From NCBI RefSeq assembly GCF_016863395.1, contig NZ_BOOU01000071.1:38507-102506 (forward strand): a DNA stretch of 64,000 bases, in the 5' to 3' direction. The DNA comes from Sphaerisporangium rufum (GTDB lineage Bacteria; Actinomycetota; Actinomycetes; Streptosporangiales; Streptosporangiaceae). Positions within the stretch are counted from its first letter, which is position 1. Each line of letters starts with the position of its first letter. Positions 34,032 to 43,146 of the stretch are shown here, in pieces. The notes beneath the pieces were generated by a model. It was not told the DNA's origin, made no database searches, and saw only the letters and a program-made list of their open reading frames with translations. The translations under genes and the position numbers were made by a program.

Positions 34032-34207
34032 GCCAGCGAAAGTTACCTGCCGGTCACAAGGATCTTATCCGCCGTCCCCGCGCGCACGTCGGGCCGGACG
34101 GCGCCGGAGGCATCCGGACGCGCCCTCCCGGCCGAAGAAAGATCCGTACGGCGGATCCACGCGGCGGCCGGCTCCTCGCGGGTCCGGCCCGGGGGAAGGG
34201 GCACGAC

Positions 34208-35491
34208 ATGGGGGACGGCGCGCGGGACGGCGGGCGGGACGGCGGGCGGGACACCGTGGTGGTCGTGGGGGCCGGGCTGGCCGGGCTGGCCTGCGCGCTG
34301 CGGCTGGCCGGGGCGGGGGTGCCGGTCCGGGTGCTGGAGGCGTCCGACGGGGTGGGCGGCCGGGTGCGCACCGACCTGGTGGACGGCTTCCGGCTGGACC
34401 GCGGCTTCCAGGTCTTCAACACCGGCTATCCGGAGGTCCCGCGGGTGCTGGACGTCCGGGCGCTCGGCCTGCGGCCGTTCAACTCGGGCCTGCTGGTGGT
34501 CCTGGACGGGCGGCGCGAGCGGGTGATGCTGCCCTGGCGGCATCCACGGGACGCGTTCAGCGCGGTGCTGGCCCGGGTCGGCTCGCCGGTGGACAAGGCG
34601 GCGCTGGCCGCGCTGACCGCCCGGGATCTGGCGCTGCCGGGTTCGGTGGTGCGCGGTTCGATGGCGCGCGGTGGCACCGAGCGGACCACGGTCGAGGAGC
34701 TGCGGCGCTGGGGTGTCTCGCCGCGGATGGTGGAGACGCTGCTGCGGCCGTTCCTGTCCGGCGTGCTGCTGGAACGGGAGCTGGAGACCTCCAGCCGGAT
34801 CTTCCACCTGTTCTGGCGGTCCTTCGCGCGCGGCACGATCGGCGTGCCGTCGCTCGGCATGGGACGGGTGCCCGAGCAACTCGCCGCGCGGCTGCCGGCC
34901 GGCACCGTGGCGTTGGAGACGCCGGTCGCCGCGCTGACCGCGGACGGGGTGACCACGGCGGACGGCGCGCAGGTGCCGGCCGCGGCGGTGGTGGTGGCGA
35001 CCGACCCGGCGGCGGCGGCCCGGCTGCTGCCCGGCCTGCCGGTGCCGGAGATGCGGTCGGTGACCACCTTCTACCACGCCGTGCCCCGCTCGCCACTCGG
35101 TGAGGCGACGCAGCTGGTCGACCCCACCGGGGTGATCGCCGACACCCTGGTGCTGACCGACGCGGCGCCGGAGTACTCGGCCGACGGCCGGGCGCTGGTG
35201 TCCACCTCGGTGCTCGGCCGGGCCGGCGACCGCGACGAGCCGGCGGTCCGGGCACGGCTGGCCGAGATGTACGGCGACACCTCCGGCTGGGAGCACATCG
35301 CGACCTACCCGATCCGGGCGGCGCTGCCGGTGATGCGGCCGCCGATGCCGCTGCGCCGGCCGGTCCGGCTGGGCGACGGCCGCTACGTGTGCGGGGATCA
35401 CCGCGACACCGGGTCCATCCAGGGCGCGCTGGTGTCCGGGCGGCGCGCGGCGGACGCGGTGCTCGCCGATCTGGCCGGCGCCGCCCGCTGA
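34208..35491 (+). CDS. FAD-dependent amine-oxidase/phytoene-desaturase-like oxidoreductase
   Basis: A 427-residue flavoprotein. After a Gly/Arg/Asp-rich lead, VVVVGAGLAGLACALRLAGAG is the FAD Rossmann loop and EASDGVGGRVRTD the GG doublet motif. The C-terminus has VRLGDGRYVCGDHRDTGSIQGALVSGRRAA, the second FAD contact. It belongs to the NAD(P)/FAD superfamily containing protoporphyrinogen oxidases and carotenoid desaturases; no carotenoid genes are nearby, so the substrate is open. GGGGGAAGGGG precedes ATG 34208. It diverges from the nucleotidase gene. Confidence 0.85.
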   Translation: MGDGARDGGRDGGRDTVVVVGAGLAGLACALRLAGAGVPVRVLEASDGVGGRVRTDLVDGFRLDRGFQVFNTGYPEVPRVLDVRALGLRPFNSGLLVVLDGRRERVMLPWRHPRDAFSAVLARVGSPVDKAALAALTARDLALPGSVVRGSMARGGTERTTVEELRRWGVSPRMVETLLRPFLSGVLLERELETSSRIFHLFWRSFARGTIGVPSLGMGRVPEQLAARLPAGTVALETPVAALTADGVTTADGAQVPAAAVVVATDPAAAARLLPGLPVPEMRSVTTFYHAVPRSPLGEATQLVDPTGVIADTLVLTDAAPEYSADGRALVSTSVLGRAGDRDEPAVRARLAEMYGDTSGWEHIATYPIRAALPVMRPPMPLRRPVRLGDGRYVCGDHRDTGSIQGALVSGRRAADAVLADLAGAAR

Positions 35492-35646
35492 CCTCCACGG
35501 CCTGACCGGTGCGCGGCGCCGGATCCCGGCCGCGACACGCCTTCTATCCGACAACTCGTTTAGTCTTGACAATAAAAGTGTTCGGTGAGAACGTGGAGGC
35601 ACGCAGGGAGGGATCCGCCGGATCCCCGCCACCGGAGGAGGACGAC

Positions 35647-36390
35647 ATGACGCACCCGTTCGAGATCCGCAAGGACGTCCCGCTGGCCGCCGACGCCGGC
35701 CGGATCTTCGAGGCCATCGCCACCGGTGCCGGCCTGAACTCCTGGTTCATGGGCCGCAACGAGGTCGAGCCACGGGAGGGAGGTAAGGCGCGGCAGTTCT
35801 TCGGTGACTTCCCGGTGGAGGCCACCGTGACCGCCTGGGAGCCGGGCAGGCGCTTCGGCTACCGGGGTGGCGAGGGCGATGACGGTACCTACATGGCGTT
35901 CGAATTCGACATCGAGGAGCGCGGGCGGCAGGAGTGCGTACTGCGCTTCCGGCAGCACGGCGTCCTCGGTGATGGCGGGCAGGCGGAGGTGGATGCGTTG
36001 AACCGAGGCTGGGACATGTACCTCCACACCTTGGACCAGTACCTCAAGCACTTCCCGGGGCAGTTCGCGCTGGTGGTCTTCGCCGCGCGCCCCGGGCAGG
36101 CGGGGGACGAGTCGGTGTGGCGGGCGCTGGAGCGCGGGCTGGGCCTGCGCGGCGAGGTGGTGCAGGGAGACAGGGTGCGGCTCACCCCGGAGGGGTTCAA
36201 GCCGATCGAGGGCGTGGCCGACTACGTGGCCAAGGGCTTCCTCGGGGTGCGCACCGGCGACGGGCTGTACCGCTTCATCGAAGGGATGAACAACACGCTG
36301 GTGGTCGGCCACCACATCTTCGCCGACAAGGTCGACCCCAAGGAGGTCGAGCAGGCATGGCAGAACTGGCTGACCAAGCTGTTCCTCTGA
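35647..36390 (+). CDS. SRPBCC (START/AHSA1-like) domain protein
   Basis: A 247-residue protein with an N-terminal AHSA1/START-like ligand-binding fold (MTHPFEIRKDVPLAADAGRI, then WFMGRNEVEP and FEFDIEERG). Family members bind lipids or polyketides or act as Hsp90 co-factor-like proteins, and are often paired with ArsR repressors, absent here. The C-terminal ~100 residues (FALVVFAARPG to KLFL) extend beyond the usual ~150-residue domain and are not recognised. ATG 35647 follows GGAGGAGGACGAC. A TTGACA at 35566 in a locally AT-richer patch is probably part of the promoter. Function unknown. Confidence 0.75.
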   Translation: MTHPFEIRKDVPLAADAGRIFEAIATGAGLNSWFMGRNEVEPREGGKARQFFGDFPVEATVTAWEPGRRFGYRGGEGDDGTYMAFEFDIEERGRQECVLRFRQHGVLGDGGQAEVDALNRGWDMYLHTLDQYLKHFPGQFALVVFAARPGQAGDESVWRALERGLGLRGEVVQGDRVRLTPEGFKPIEGVADYVAKGFLGVRTGDGLYRFIEGMNNTLVVGHHIFADKVDPKEVEQAWQNWLTKLFL

Positions 36391-36469
36391 CCGGGTGCGG
36401 CGGAAGGCGCCGACCATGACCCCGGTGGCACGGCGGCCCTCGCCGGGCCCGTACCTGCAGGAGGGCGGC

Positions 36470-36493
36470 GGACCGGCCGGTTCCGGCCGGTCC
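36470..36493 (+). terminator. Hairpin after the SRPBCC gene
   Basis: GGACCGGCCGG (36470-36480) and its complement (36483-36493) form a perfect 11-bp stem with a two-base turn, flanked by GGCGGC/GCCGCC that may extend it. Confidence 0.5.
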
Positions 36494-36753
36494 GGACGCC
36501 GCCGCTCCGGTCGCCGGGGACGGTGTGCCGCCGCCCGCCCGCCAGAATGATTCCGACAAATAATCACTTCATCTGAAATAGAGCAGAGAAATGGGCAAGC
36601 AGCCAATTCAGTCGGCAAACCGGAATAAAGCCATGAATGGCGCTGCGAACCGGAATCCGATCGGTGCCGGTTCCCGCTCGGGTACGATCGGCGTAGGCGG
36701 GGACGGCGGGAGGACTCCCGGCACCACCTGGGACTGAACGAGGACGCGTGACG
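36494..36753. other. AT-rich patch and leader ahead of the small hypothetical gene
   Basis: From about 36545 to 36660 base composition drops well below the window average, with runs such as acaaataatcacttc. AACCGGAAT occurs twice (36618-36626, 36648-36656). TACGAT (36683-36688) is a possible -10 for the downstream gene. No open frame here looks coding, and nothing resembles a known RNA element. Confidence 0.4.
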
Positions 36754-37032
36754 ATGCTGGTCGAGCTGACGATGTGCCCAACCGTTGAGCCCGGCGCGTC
36801 GGCCGGCTCCCCGGTGGACGGCATCCGCATTCTCGCCCTGCTGCCCGATCAGTGGCGCAAGGACCTCCGCCAGGCGAACGGCGAGATCGTCATCCGGGTG
36901 GAGACCGCGGACGGCACCACCCCCGCCCAGATCGAGGCCACCGTCACCGAGGCCCTCACCGACCCGGCGATCAGCCACTGGCGGCTGCGCGCCTGCCAGA
37001 CCCTGGCCGCCGGCCCCGACGACCCGCGCTGA
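36754..37032 (+). CDS. Small hypothetical protein (92 aa)
   Basis: A 92-residue cytoplasmic protein, without signal or membrane segments. The middle reads as a compact alpha/beta domain (RILALLPDQWRKDLRQANGE, then IVIRVETADG and ATVTEALTDP). I do not recognise the family. ATG 36754 is preferred over GTG 36748 since GAGGA lies ten nt upstream of the former. It converges on the enolase-superfamily gene and stands alone. Confidence 0.6.
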   Translation: MLVELTMCPTVEPGASAGSPVDGIRILALLPDQWRKDLRQANGEIVIRVETADGTTPAQIEATVTEALTDPAISHWRLRACQTLAAGPDDPR

Positions 37033-37090
37033 CCCGCGCTGACCCGCCGGCCTGCGCCGGCCTGCCGGGTCCGCCCGCGCCCCGCGCCGG

Positions 37091-38170
37091 TCAGCCGGCC
37101 GTCTCGCGGAAGGTGAGCCCGTGACCGAGGCCCGCCGGCCGGGCCGGCACCGCACCGCCGTCCGGCTCGCCGGTCCCGTCGAACAGCGCGGACTCCACGC
37201 GCGCGTGGTCGTGGAACCACTCCACGTGCCGCAGCCCGGCGGTGGCCGCGGCCACCGGGACGTGCAGGTTCGGCGCGCAGTGCGCCGACACCTCGATCCC
37301 GTGCCCGGCCGCGACGGCCGCGGCGCCCAGCCACCCGGTGTAGCCGCCACAGCGGGTGGCGTCGATCTGGAGGCAGTCCACCGCGCCCGCCGCGCACATC
37401 CGGGTGAAGTACGCCAGGTCGCAGCCGTACTCGCCCGCGGCCACGTCGGCCTCCACCATGCCGCGCACCAGCCGCAGGCCGGCCAGGTCGTCGGAGGACA
37501 CCGGCTCCTCGAACCACCGGACGTCGTGCTCGCGCATCCGGGCCGCCACCCGCACCGCCTGCTTGGCGGTGTAGCCGCCGTTGGCGTCCACGTACAGCTC
37601 GGCGAGCGGCCCGATCACCCGGCGGGCCAGCGCGACCCGGTGCAGGTCGCGCTCCTCGGCGGTGCCGGCCGACTCGCCGATCTTGATCTTTACCCGGGGG
37701 ATGCCCTGGTGGTGCACCCAGTGGCGTAGCCGCTCGGCGGTCACCTCGTCGGGATAGGTGGTGAAGCCGCCGGACCCGTACACCGGGACCTCGTCGCGCA
37801 CCGTGCCGAACAGGTCGGCCAGCGGCACGCCGAGCAGCCGCGCCTTCAGGTCCCACAGCGCCACGTCCACCGCCGACAGCGCGTATCCCGCCATCCCGGG
37901 CCGTCCGGCGTTGCGCACCTGGCGGACCATCGCCGTCCAGGCGCGCGGCACGTCCATCGCCGGCAGCCCGGTCACCACGGCGGCCAGCGTCTCCTCGATG
38001 AACCCGGCCGCCGCCGCCGGGGCGTAGGTCCAGCCGGTGCCGGTGCGGCCGCCGGCCTCGGCCAGGGCCACGACCAGGGTGGTCCGGTCCCAGGCGAGGG
38101 TGCCGTCGCCTTCCGGCCGGTCGGTGGGCACCTGGCGGGCCAGGGCTCGAACCGTGCGGATGGTGGTCAC
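37091..38170 (-). CDS. Enolase-superfamily enzyme, mandelate racemase-like
   Basis: A 359-residue enolase-superfamily protein. The capping domain is N-terminal; the barrel shows VKIKIGES (K-x-K general base), YVDANGGY and WFEEPVSSDD and AAGEYGCD (three metal ligands), then QIDATRCGGYTG and SAHCAPNLH, an Asp/His pair typical of the mandelate-racemase subgroup rather than muconate cycloisomerases. It likely abstracts the alpha proton of a sugar acid or amino acid derivative; the substrate is unknown. GTG 38170 (MTTIRTVRALA) is chosen as the conserved N-terminus; the frame runs upstream into the TPP gene. It diverges from the TPP enzyme, so a shared pathway is possible. Confidence 0.85.
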   Translation of the reverse strand: MTTIRTVRALARQVPTDRPEGDGTLAWDRTTLVVALAEAGGRTGTGWTYAPAAAAGFIEETLAAVVTGLPAMDVPRAWTAMVRQVRNAGRPGMAGYALSAVDVALWDLKARLLGVPLADLFGTVRDEVPVYGSGGFTTYPDEVTAERLRHWVHHQGIPRVKIKIGESAGTAEERDLHRVALARRVIGPLAELYVDANGGYTAKQAVRVAARMREHDVRWFEEPVSSDDLAGLRLVRGMVEADVAAGEYGCDLAYFTRMCAAGAVDCLQIDATRCGGYTGWLGAAAVAAGHGIEVSAHCAPNLHVPVAAATAGLRHVEWFHDHARVESALFDGTGEPDGGAVPARPAGLGHGLTFRETAG

Positions 38171-38266
38171 CGTGGGCCCGTACCCGGCCGGCCTTCGGCT
38201 AAGAGTGATAGTCACCCCTTGTCGAATGTTTACCTGTGGAAAATGTTTAGCCGGGGAGATGCGGGC

Positions 38267-40045
38267 ATGCCCGCCGATATGACGCGAATCGCTTCCGAAG
38301 AACTGATCGAGCGGCTGGCGGCCTGGGGGGTCGACACGGTCTACGGCCTCCCCGGGGACGGCATCAACGGGATCATGGAAGGGCTGCGCCGGCACGCCGA
38401 CCGGGTGCGGTTCGTCCTGGTGCACCACGAGGAGGCGGCGGCCTTCATGGCGGCCGCGCACGCCAAGGCGACCGGCCGGATCGGGGTCTGCCTCGCCACC
38501 TCAGGCCCCGGCGGCATCCACCTGCTGAACGGGCTGTACGACGCCAAGCTGGACCACCAGCCGGTGCTCGCCATCACCGGCCAGCAGGAGACCAGCGTGC
38601 TCGGCACCGGCTACCAGCAGGAGGTGAACCTGGAGCAGCTGTACGCCGACGTCGCCGAGTACAACCTGACGGTCACCAACCCCGCCCAGCTCCCCGGCGT
38701 GGTCGACATCGCGATCCGCACCGCCTATGCCCGCCGCGGGGTCGCCCACCTGTGCCTGCCGAACGACGTCCAGGTCGCCGACGCCGACGCCGATCCCTTC
38801 CAGCACGTCGCCCCGGCCCGGCCGCCGGCCACCGCGCCGATCTACCTGCCCGCGCCGGGCCGGCCGCGCGAGGAGGACCTGCGGGCGGCGGCCGAGGTGC
38901 TCGACGCCGGAACGCGGATCGCCATCCTGGCCGGCGCCGGCGCGCTGCACGCCCGGGAGGAGGTGCTGGCGGTGGCCGAGAAACTCGGCGCGCCGGTGAT
39001 CAAGACGCTGCCCGGCAAGGCGGTCATCCCGGACGACTCCCCGTACGCGGTCGGCGGCATCGGGCTGCTCGGCACCCGGCCGGGGGAGGAGCTCGTCGAG
39101 GACTGCGACACGCTGCTCATGGTGGGCACCAACTTCCCCTACACCAAGCACCTGCCCGAGCCCGGGAAGACGCGGGTGGTGCAGATCGAGGCCGACCCGG
39201 CCCGGGCCGGCGTCCGGATGCCCACCCAGGTGCCCATGATCGGTGACGCCCGGGAGGCGCTGGCCGCGCTGCTGCCGCTGCTCACCCGGCACGAGGACCG
39301 CGGCCACCTGGCCAAGTACCAGAAGGCCATGGCCGGCTGGCGCGAGGACATGGCCGCGCTGGAGTCCGCCGGCCGCCACCCGATCGCCCCGCAGTACCTG
39401 ATGAGCGTGGTGGACCGGGCGGCGGCCGACGACGCCATCCTCACCTGCGACTCCGGCACCATCGCCACCTGGGCGGCCCGGCACTGGACCATCCGCGGCG
39501 ACCGGCGCTTCTACCTGTCGGGCAACCTCGCCAGCATGGCGCCCGGCCTGCCGTACGCCATCGCCGTGCAGCACGCCTTCCCCGGCCGGCAGGTGATCGC
39601 CTACATCGGTGACGGGGGCTTCGCCATGCTGATGGCCGAGTTCCTCACCGCGGCCCGCCACCGGCTGCCGGTCAAGGTCGTGATCAACAACAACGACTCG
39701 CTGGGCCAGATCCTCTGGGAGCAGATGGTCCTCGGCTACCCCGAGCACGGCGTGCGCTTCGGCGAGCCGGCCTCCGACTTCTCCGGCTGGGCCCGGTCCT
39801 GCGGCGCCTACGGTCGCAAGATCACCGACCCGGGCGAGGTGGACGCGGCGGTGCGCGAGGCGCTGGCCTACGACGGGCCCGCCCTGCTGGATGTGGCCGT
39901 CAATCCCGACGAACCCCCTATGCCGGGCAAGGTGTCCTACGAGCAGGCCAAGAAGTTCGCCCAGGCCTTCCTGAAGGGCCAGCCGCGCAAGGCGTCCATC
40001 GCCACCACCCTCTTCAAGGACAAGCTCTCGCAGTTCGGACGGTGA
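38267..40045 (+). CDS. TPP-dependent pyruvate-oxidase/acetolactate-synthase-like enzyme
   Basis: A 592-residue thiamine-diphosphate enzyme. The PYR domain has DTVYGLPGDGINGI and VHHEEAAAFMAAAHAK with the catalytic Glu; the middle domain reads as a Rossmann fold (IAILAGAGALHAREE); the PP domain has AYIGDGGFAMLMAEF followed by VVINNN, the TPP/Mg GDG-NN motif. The best fit is pyruvate oxidase or dehydrogenase (PoxB-like, yielding acetate and CO2), since the next gene is a lactate/glycolate dehydrogenase only 4 bp on. ATG 38267 has GGGGAG eight nt upstream; other starts lie nearby at 38279. Substrate is inferred. Confidence 0.88.
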   Translation: MPADMTRIASEELIERLAAWGVDTVYGLPGDGINGIMEGLRRHADRVRFVLVHHEEAAAFMAAAHAKATGRIGVCLATSGPGGIHLLNGLYDAKLDHQPVLAITGQQETSVLGTGYQQEVNLEQLYADVAEYNLTVTNPAQLPGVVDIAIRTAYARRGVAHLCLPNDVQVADADADPFQHVAPARPPATAPIYLPAPGRPREEDLRAAAEVLDAGTRIAILAGAGALHAREEVLAVAEKLGAPVIKTLPGKAVIPDDSPYAVGGIGLLGTRPGEELVEDCDTLLMVGTNFPYTKHLPEPGKTRVVQIEADPARAGVRMPTQVPMIGDAREALAALLPLLTRHEDRGHLAKYQKAMAGWREDMAALESAGRHPIAPQYLMSVVDRAAADDAILTCDSGTIATWAARHWTIRGDRRFYLSGNLASMAPGLPYAIAVQHAFPGRQVIAYIGDGGFAMLMAEFLTAARHRLPVKVVINNNDSLGQILWEQMVLGYPEHGVRFGEPASDFSGWARSCGAYGRKITDPGEVDAAVREALAYDGPALLDVAVNPDEPPMPGKVSYEQAKKFAQAFLKGQPRKASIATTLFKDKLSQFGR

Positions 40046-40049
40046 CCCC

Positions 40050-43000
40050 ATGGCCGGACACCTCCTGCCGCCGCCGGTGCGCACCCGTCCCGGCGAGCCG
40101 TACATCCGGGTCCGCGATCTGGAACGGGACCTGGCCGCCCGGGTGGACGGGGAGGTGCGGTTCGATCCGGGCACCCGGGGCGCCTATGCCACCGACGGAT
40201 CCAACTACCGGCAGGTGCCGATCGGCGTGGTGGTGCCCCGCACGATCGAGGCGGCGGTCGCGGCGGTCGAGGTGTGCCGCGCCCACCGGGCGCCGATCAC
40301 CTCGCGCGGCGGCGGCACCAGCCTGGCCGGGCAGACCTGCAACACCGCCGTGGTCATCGACTGGTCCAAGTACTGCCACCGGCTGGTCTCGGTCGACGCC
40401 GGCGCCCGGACCTGCGTGGTGGAGCCGGGCATCGTGCTGGACGAGCTGAACCGCCGGCTGGCGCCCACCGGCCTGATGTTCGGGCCGCGCCCGTCCACGC
40501 ACGCCCAGTGCACCCTGGGCGGGATGATCGGCAACAACTCCTGCGGCTCCACCGCGCAGGCTTTCGGCAAGACCGCCGACAACGTGCGCCGGCTGGAGAT
40601 CCTCGCCTACGACGGCACCCGGATGTGGGCCGGCCCCACCTCCGAGGAGGAGTACGCCGCGGTGCTGGCCGCCGGCGGGCGGCCGGCGGAGATCCACCGC
40701 GAGCTCCGCGAGATCGCCGCCCGGCACGCCGGTCAGATCCGGGAGCGCTACCCCGCGATCCCGCGCCGGGTGTCGGGCTACAACCTGGACGCGCTGCTGC
40801 CCGGTGGCCCGTTCGACCTGGCCCGGGCGCTGGTCGGCTCGGAGGGCACGCTCGTCACCGTGCTGCGCGCCGAGCTGAGCCTGGTCCCGGTGCCCGCCGC
40901 CGAGGCCCTGGTCGTGCTCGGCTACCACGACATCTGCGCCGCCGCCGACGCGGTGCCCCGGGTCGCCGCGCACCACCCGCTGCAACTCGAGGGCGTCGAC
41001 GACCGGCTGGTCGGCTACGAGCGGCGCAAGGGCATGCACCCGGCGGCGCTGGGCGAGCTGCCCGAGGGCGGCGGCTGGCTGATGGTGTCGTTCACCGGCG
41101 ACTCCCGGCGGGAGGCCGACGCGCGCGCCCAGCGGCTGCTGGACGAGCTGGCCGGTACCGAGCACCGGCCGCACGTCGCCTTCTTCGATCGGGAGAAGGC
41201 CGAGAAGGAACTGTGGGAGCTGCGCGAATCCGGACTCGGCGCCACCGCCCGGGTCCCCGGCATGCCGGAGACCTGGGAGGGCTTCGAGGACTCGGCGGTG
41301 CCCCCGGACCGGCTCGGCGACTACCTGCGCGACCTGCGGCGGCTGCTGGCCGAATCCGGCTACGACGGCGCCGCGCTGTACGGGCACTTCGGCCAGGGCT
41401 GCGTGCACACCCGCATCCCGTTCGACCTGGTCACCGCGGACGGGGTGGCCGCGTTCCGCGCCTTCCTCGGCCGCGCCGCCGACCTGGTGGTCTCCTACGG
41501 CGGCTCGCTGTCGGGGGAGCACGGCGACGGTCAGGCGCGCGGCGAGCTGCTGCCGAGGATGTTCGGCCCCGAGGTGGTGCGCGCCTTCCAGCAGGTGAAG
41601 GCGGTCTTCGATCCCGGCGACCGAATGAACCCCGGCAAGGTGGTGGCGCCGTACCGGGTGGACGAGAATTTGCGGCTGGGCAGCGGCTGGACGCCGGCCG
41701 ACCCGGACGTCCACTTCGGCTACCCCGCCGACCAGGGCAGCTTCCAGCGCGCCGTCATGCGCTGCGTCGGCGTCGGCAAGTGCCGTGGCCACCAGGACGG
41801 CGTCATGTGCCCCTCCTACCGCGCCACCGGCGAGGAGGAGCACTCCACCCGGGGCCGGGCCCGGCTGCTGTTCGAGATGCTCGACGGCCACGCCGACTCC
41901 CCGGTGCGCGACGGGTGGCGGTCCACCGCCGTCCGGGACGCGCTGGACCTGTGCCTGTCCTGCAAGGGCTGCCACAGCGACTGCCCGATGGGGGTGGACA
42001 TGGCCACCTACAAGGCCGAGTTCCTCGCCCACCACTACGCGGGCCGCCCGCGCCCGGCGGCGCACTACTCGATGGGCTGGCTGCCGCTGCTGGCCCGGCT
42101 GGCCGCCCCGGTGTCCGGCCTGGCCAACGCGCTCGCCCACGCGCCCGGCCTCGGGCGGGCCGTGAAGCGGCTCGGCGGCGTCGAGCCCGCCCGCCCGCTG
42201 CCGTACTTCGCGCGCACCCGGTTCACCACCTGGTACCGGCGCCGCGGCCCGCGCGGCGGCGGCGAGCGCGGCCCGGTGCTGCTGTGGCCGGACACCTTCA
42301 CCGAGAACTTCCACCCGGAGGTGGGCCGGGCGGCCGTGGAGGTGCTGGAGTCGGCCGGTCACCGGGTGGTGGTGCCGCCGCGTACGCTGTGCTGCGGGCT
42401 CACCTGGCTGTCCACCGGGCAGCTCGGCGTCGCCCGCCGGGTGCTGCGCCGCACGGTGCGCACGCTGGCCCCGCTGCTGCGGAGCGGCACGCCGATCGTC
42501 GGGCTGGAGCCCAGCTGCACCGCCGTGCTGCGCCACGACGCCGGCGAGCTGTTCCCCGAGGACCAGGACGTGCGGCGGCTCGGCGAGCAGACCCGCACCC
42601 TGGCCGAGCTGCTCGGCGCGGCCGAGGGCTGGCGGCCGCCGCGGGTCGCCGGCACCGCGCTGGTGCAGCCGCACTGCCACCAGCACGCGGTCCTCGGCTT
42701 CGACGCCGACCGGGCCCTGCTGGAGCGGATGGGCGTCGGGCCGGCACGGGTGGTCGGCGGCTGCTGCGGCCTGGCCGGCGACTTCGGGTTCACCGCCGGG
42801 CACCTGGAGGTGTCCATGGCCTGCGCCGAGCACGAGCTGCTGCCCGCGATCCGGGACGCCGCCGACGATACGATCGTGCTCGCGGACGGCTTCAGCTGCC
42901 GCACCCAGATCGAGCACGCCGGCACCGGCCGGCAGGCGGTGCACCTGGCCGAGCTGCTGGCCGCCGCCGGGCGCGGCACGCCGGAGGCGGCCGCGGACGG

Positions 43001-43112
43001 CGCGGTGGCGTTCGGCGCCCGTCCCGAGCGGCTGATCCGGCGGCGGTCGGCCCCGGCGCGGGCCCTCGGCGCGGTGCCCGCCCGGCCGGCCGATCCGCCG
43101 GGACGCCGGTGA
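40050..43112 (+). CDS. FAD-linked D-lactate/glycolate dehydrogenase fused to Fe-S/CCG domains
   Basis: A 1020-residue fusion of GlcD-like and GlcF-like parts. Residues ~45-480 are an FAD_binding_4/FAD-linked oxidase (ITSRGGGTSLAGQ, NNSCGSTAQAFGKTADNVRR, SYGGSLSGEHGDGQARGELL). Then come 4Fe-4S motifs, including CVGVGKCRGHQDGVMC and CLSCKGCHSDCP, and two CCG domains (RTLCCGLTW; GGCCGLAGDFGF). Such enzymes oxidise D-lactate or glycolate to pyruvate or glyoxylate and hand electrons to the quinone pool at the membrane. Coupling to a pyruvate oxidase-like gene four bp upstream suggests lactate to pyruvate to acetate. Length is normal for the fused form. Confidence 0.9.
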   Translation: MAGHLLPPPVRTRPGEPYIRVRDLERDLAARVDGEVRFDPGTRGAYATDGSNYRQVPIGVVVPRTIEAAVAAVEVCRAHRAPITSRGGGTSLAGQTCNTAVVIDWSKYCHRLVSVDAGARTCVVEPGIVLDELNRRLAPTGLMFGPRPSTHAQCTLGGMIGNNSCGSTAQAFGKTADNVRRLEILAYDGTRMWAGPTSEEEYAAVLAAGGRPAEIHRELREIAARHAGQIRERYPAIPRRVSGYNLDALLPGGPFDLARALVGSEGTLVTVLRAELSLVPVPAAEALVVLGYHDICAAADAVPRVAAHHPLQLEGVDDRLVGYERRKGMHPAALGELPEGGGWLMVSFTGDSRREADARAQRLLDELAGTEHRPHVAFFDREKAEKELWELRESGLGATARVPGMPETWEGFEDSAVPPDRLGDYLRDLRRLLAESGYDGAALYGHFGQGCVHTRIPFDLVTADGVAAFRAFLGRAADLVVSYGGSLSGEHGDGQARGELLPRMFGPEVVRAFQQVKAVFDPGDRMNPGKVVAPYRVDENLRLGSGWTPADPDVHFGYPADQGSFQRAVMRCVGVGKCRGHQDGVMCPSYRATGEEEHSTRGRARLLFEMLDGHADSPVRDGWRSTAVRDALDLCLSCKGCHSDCPMGVDMATYKAEFLAHHYAGRPRPAAHYSMGWLPLLARLAAPVSGLANALAHAPGLGRAVKRLGGVEPARPLPYFARTRFTTWYRRRGPRGGGERGPVLLWPDTFTENFHPEVGRAAVEVLESAGHRVVVPPRTLCCGLTWLSTGQLGVARRVLRRTVRTLAPLLRSGTPIVGLEPSCTAVLRHDAGELFPEDQDVRRLGEQTRTLAELLGAAEGWRPPRVAGTALVQPHCHQHAVLGFDADRALLERMGVGPARVVGGCCGLAGDFGFTAGHLEVSMACAEHELLPAIRDAADDTIVLADGFSCRTQIEHAGTGRQAVHLAELLAAAGRGTPEAAADGAVAFGARPERLIRRRSAPARALGAVPARPADPPGRR

Positions 43113-43146
43113 CCGGCCGGCCGGCGGCCACACGGAAGGAGGGCCG

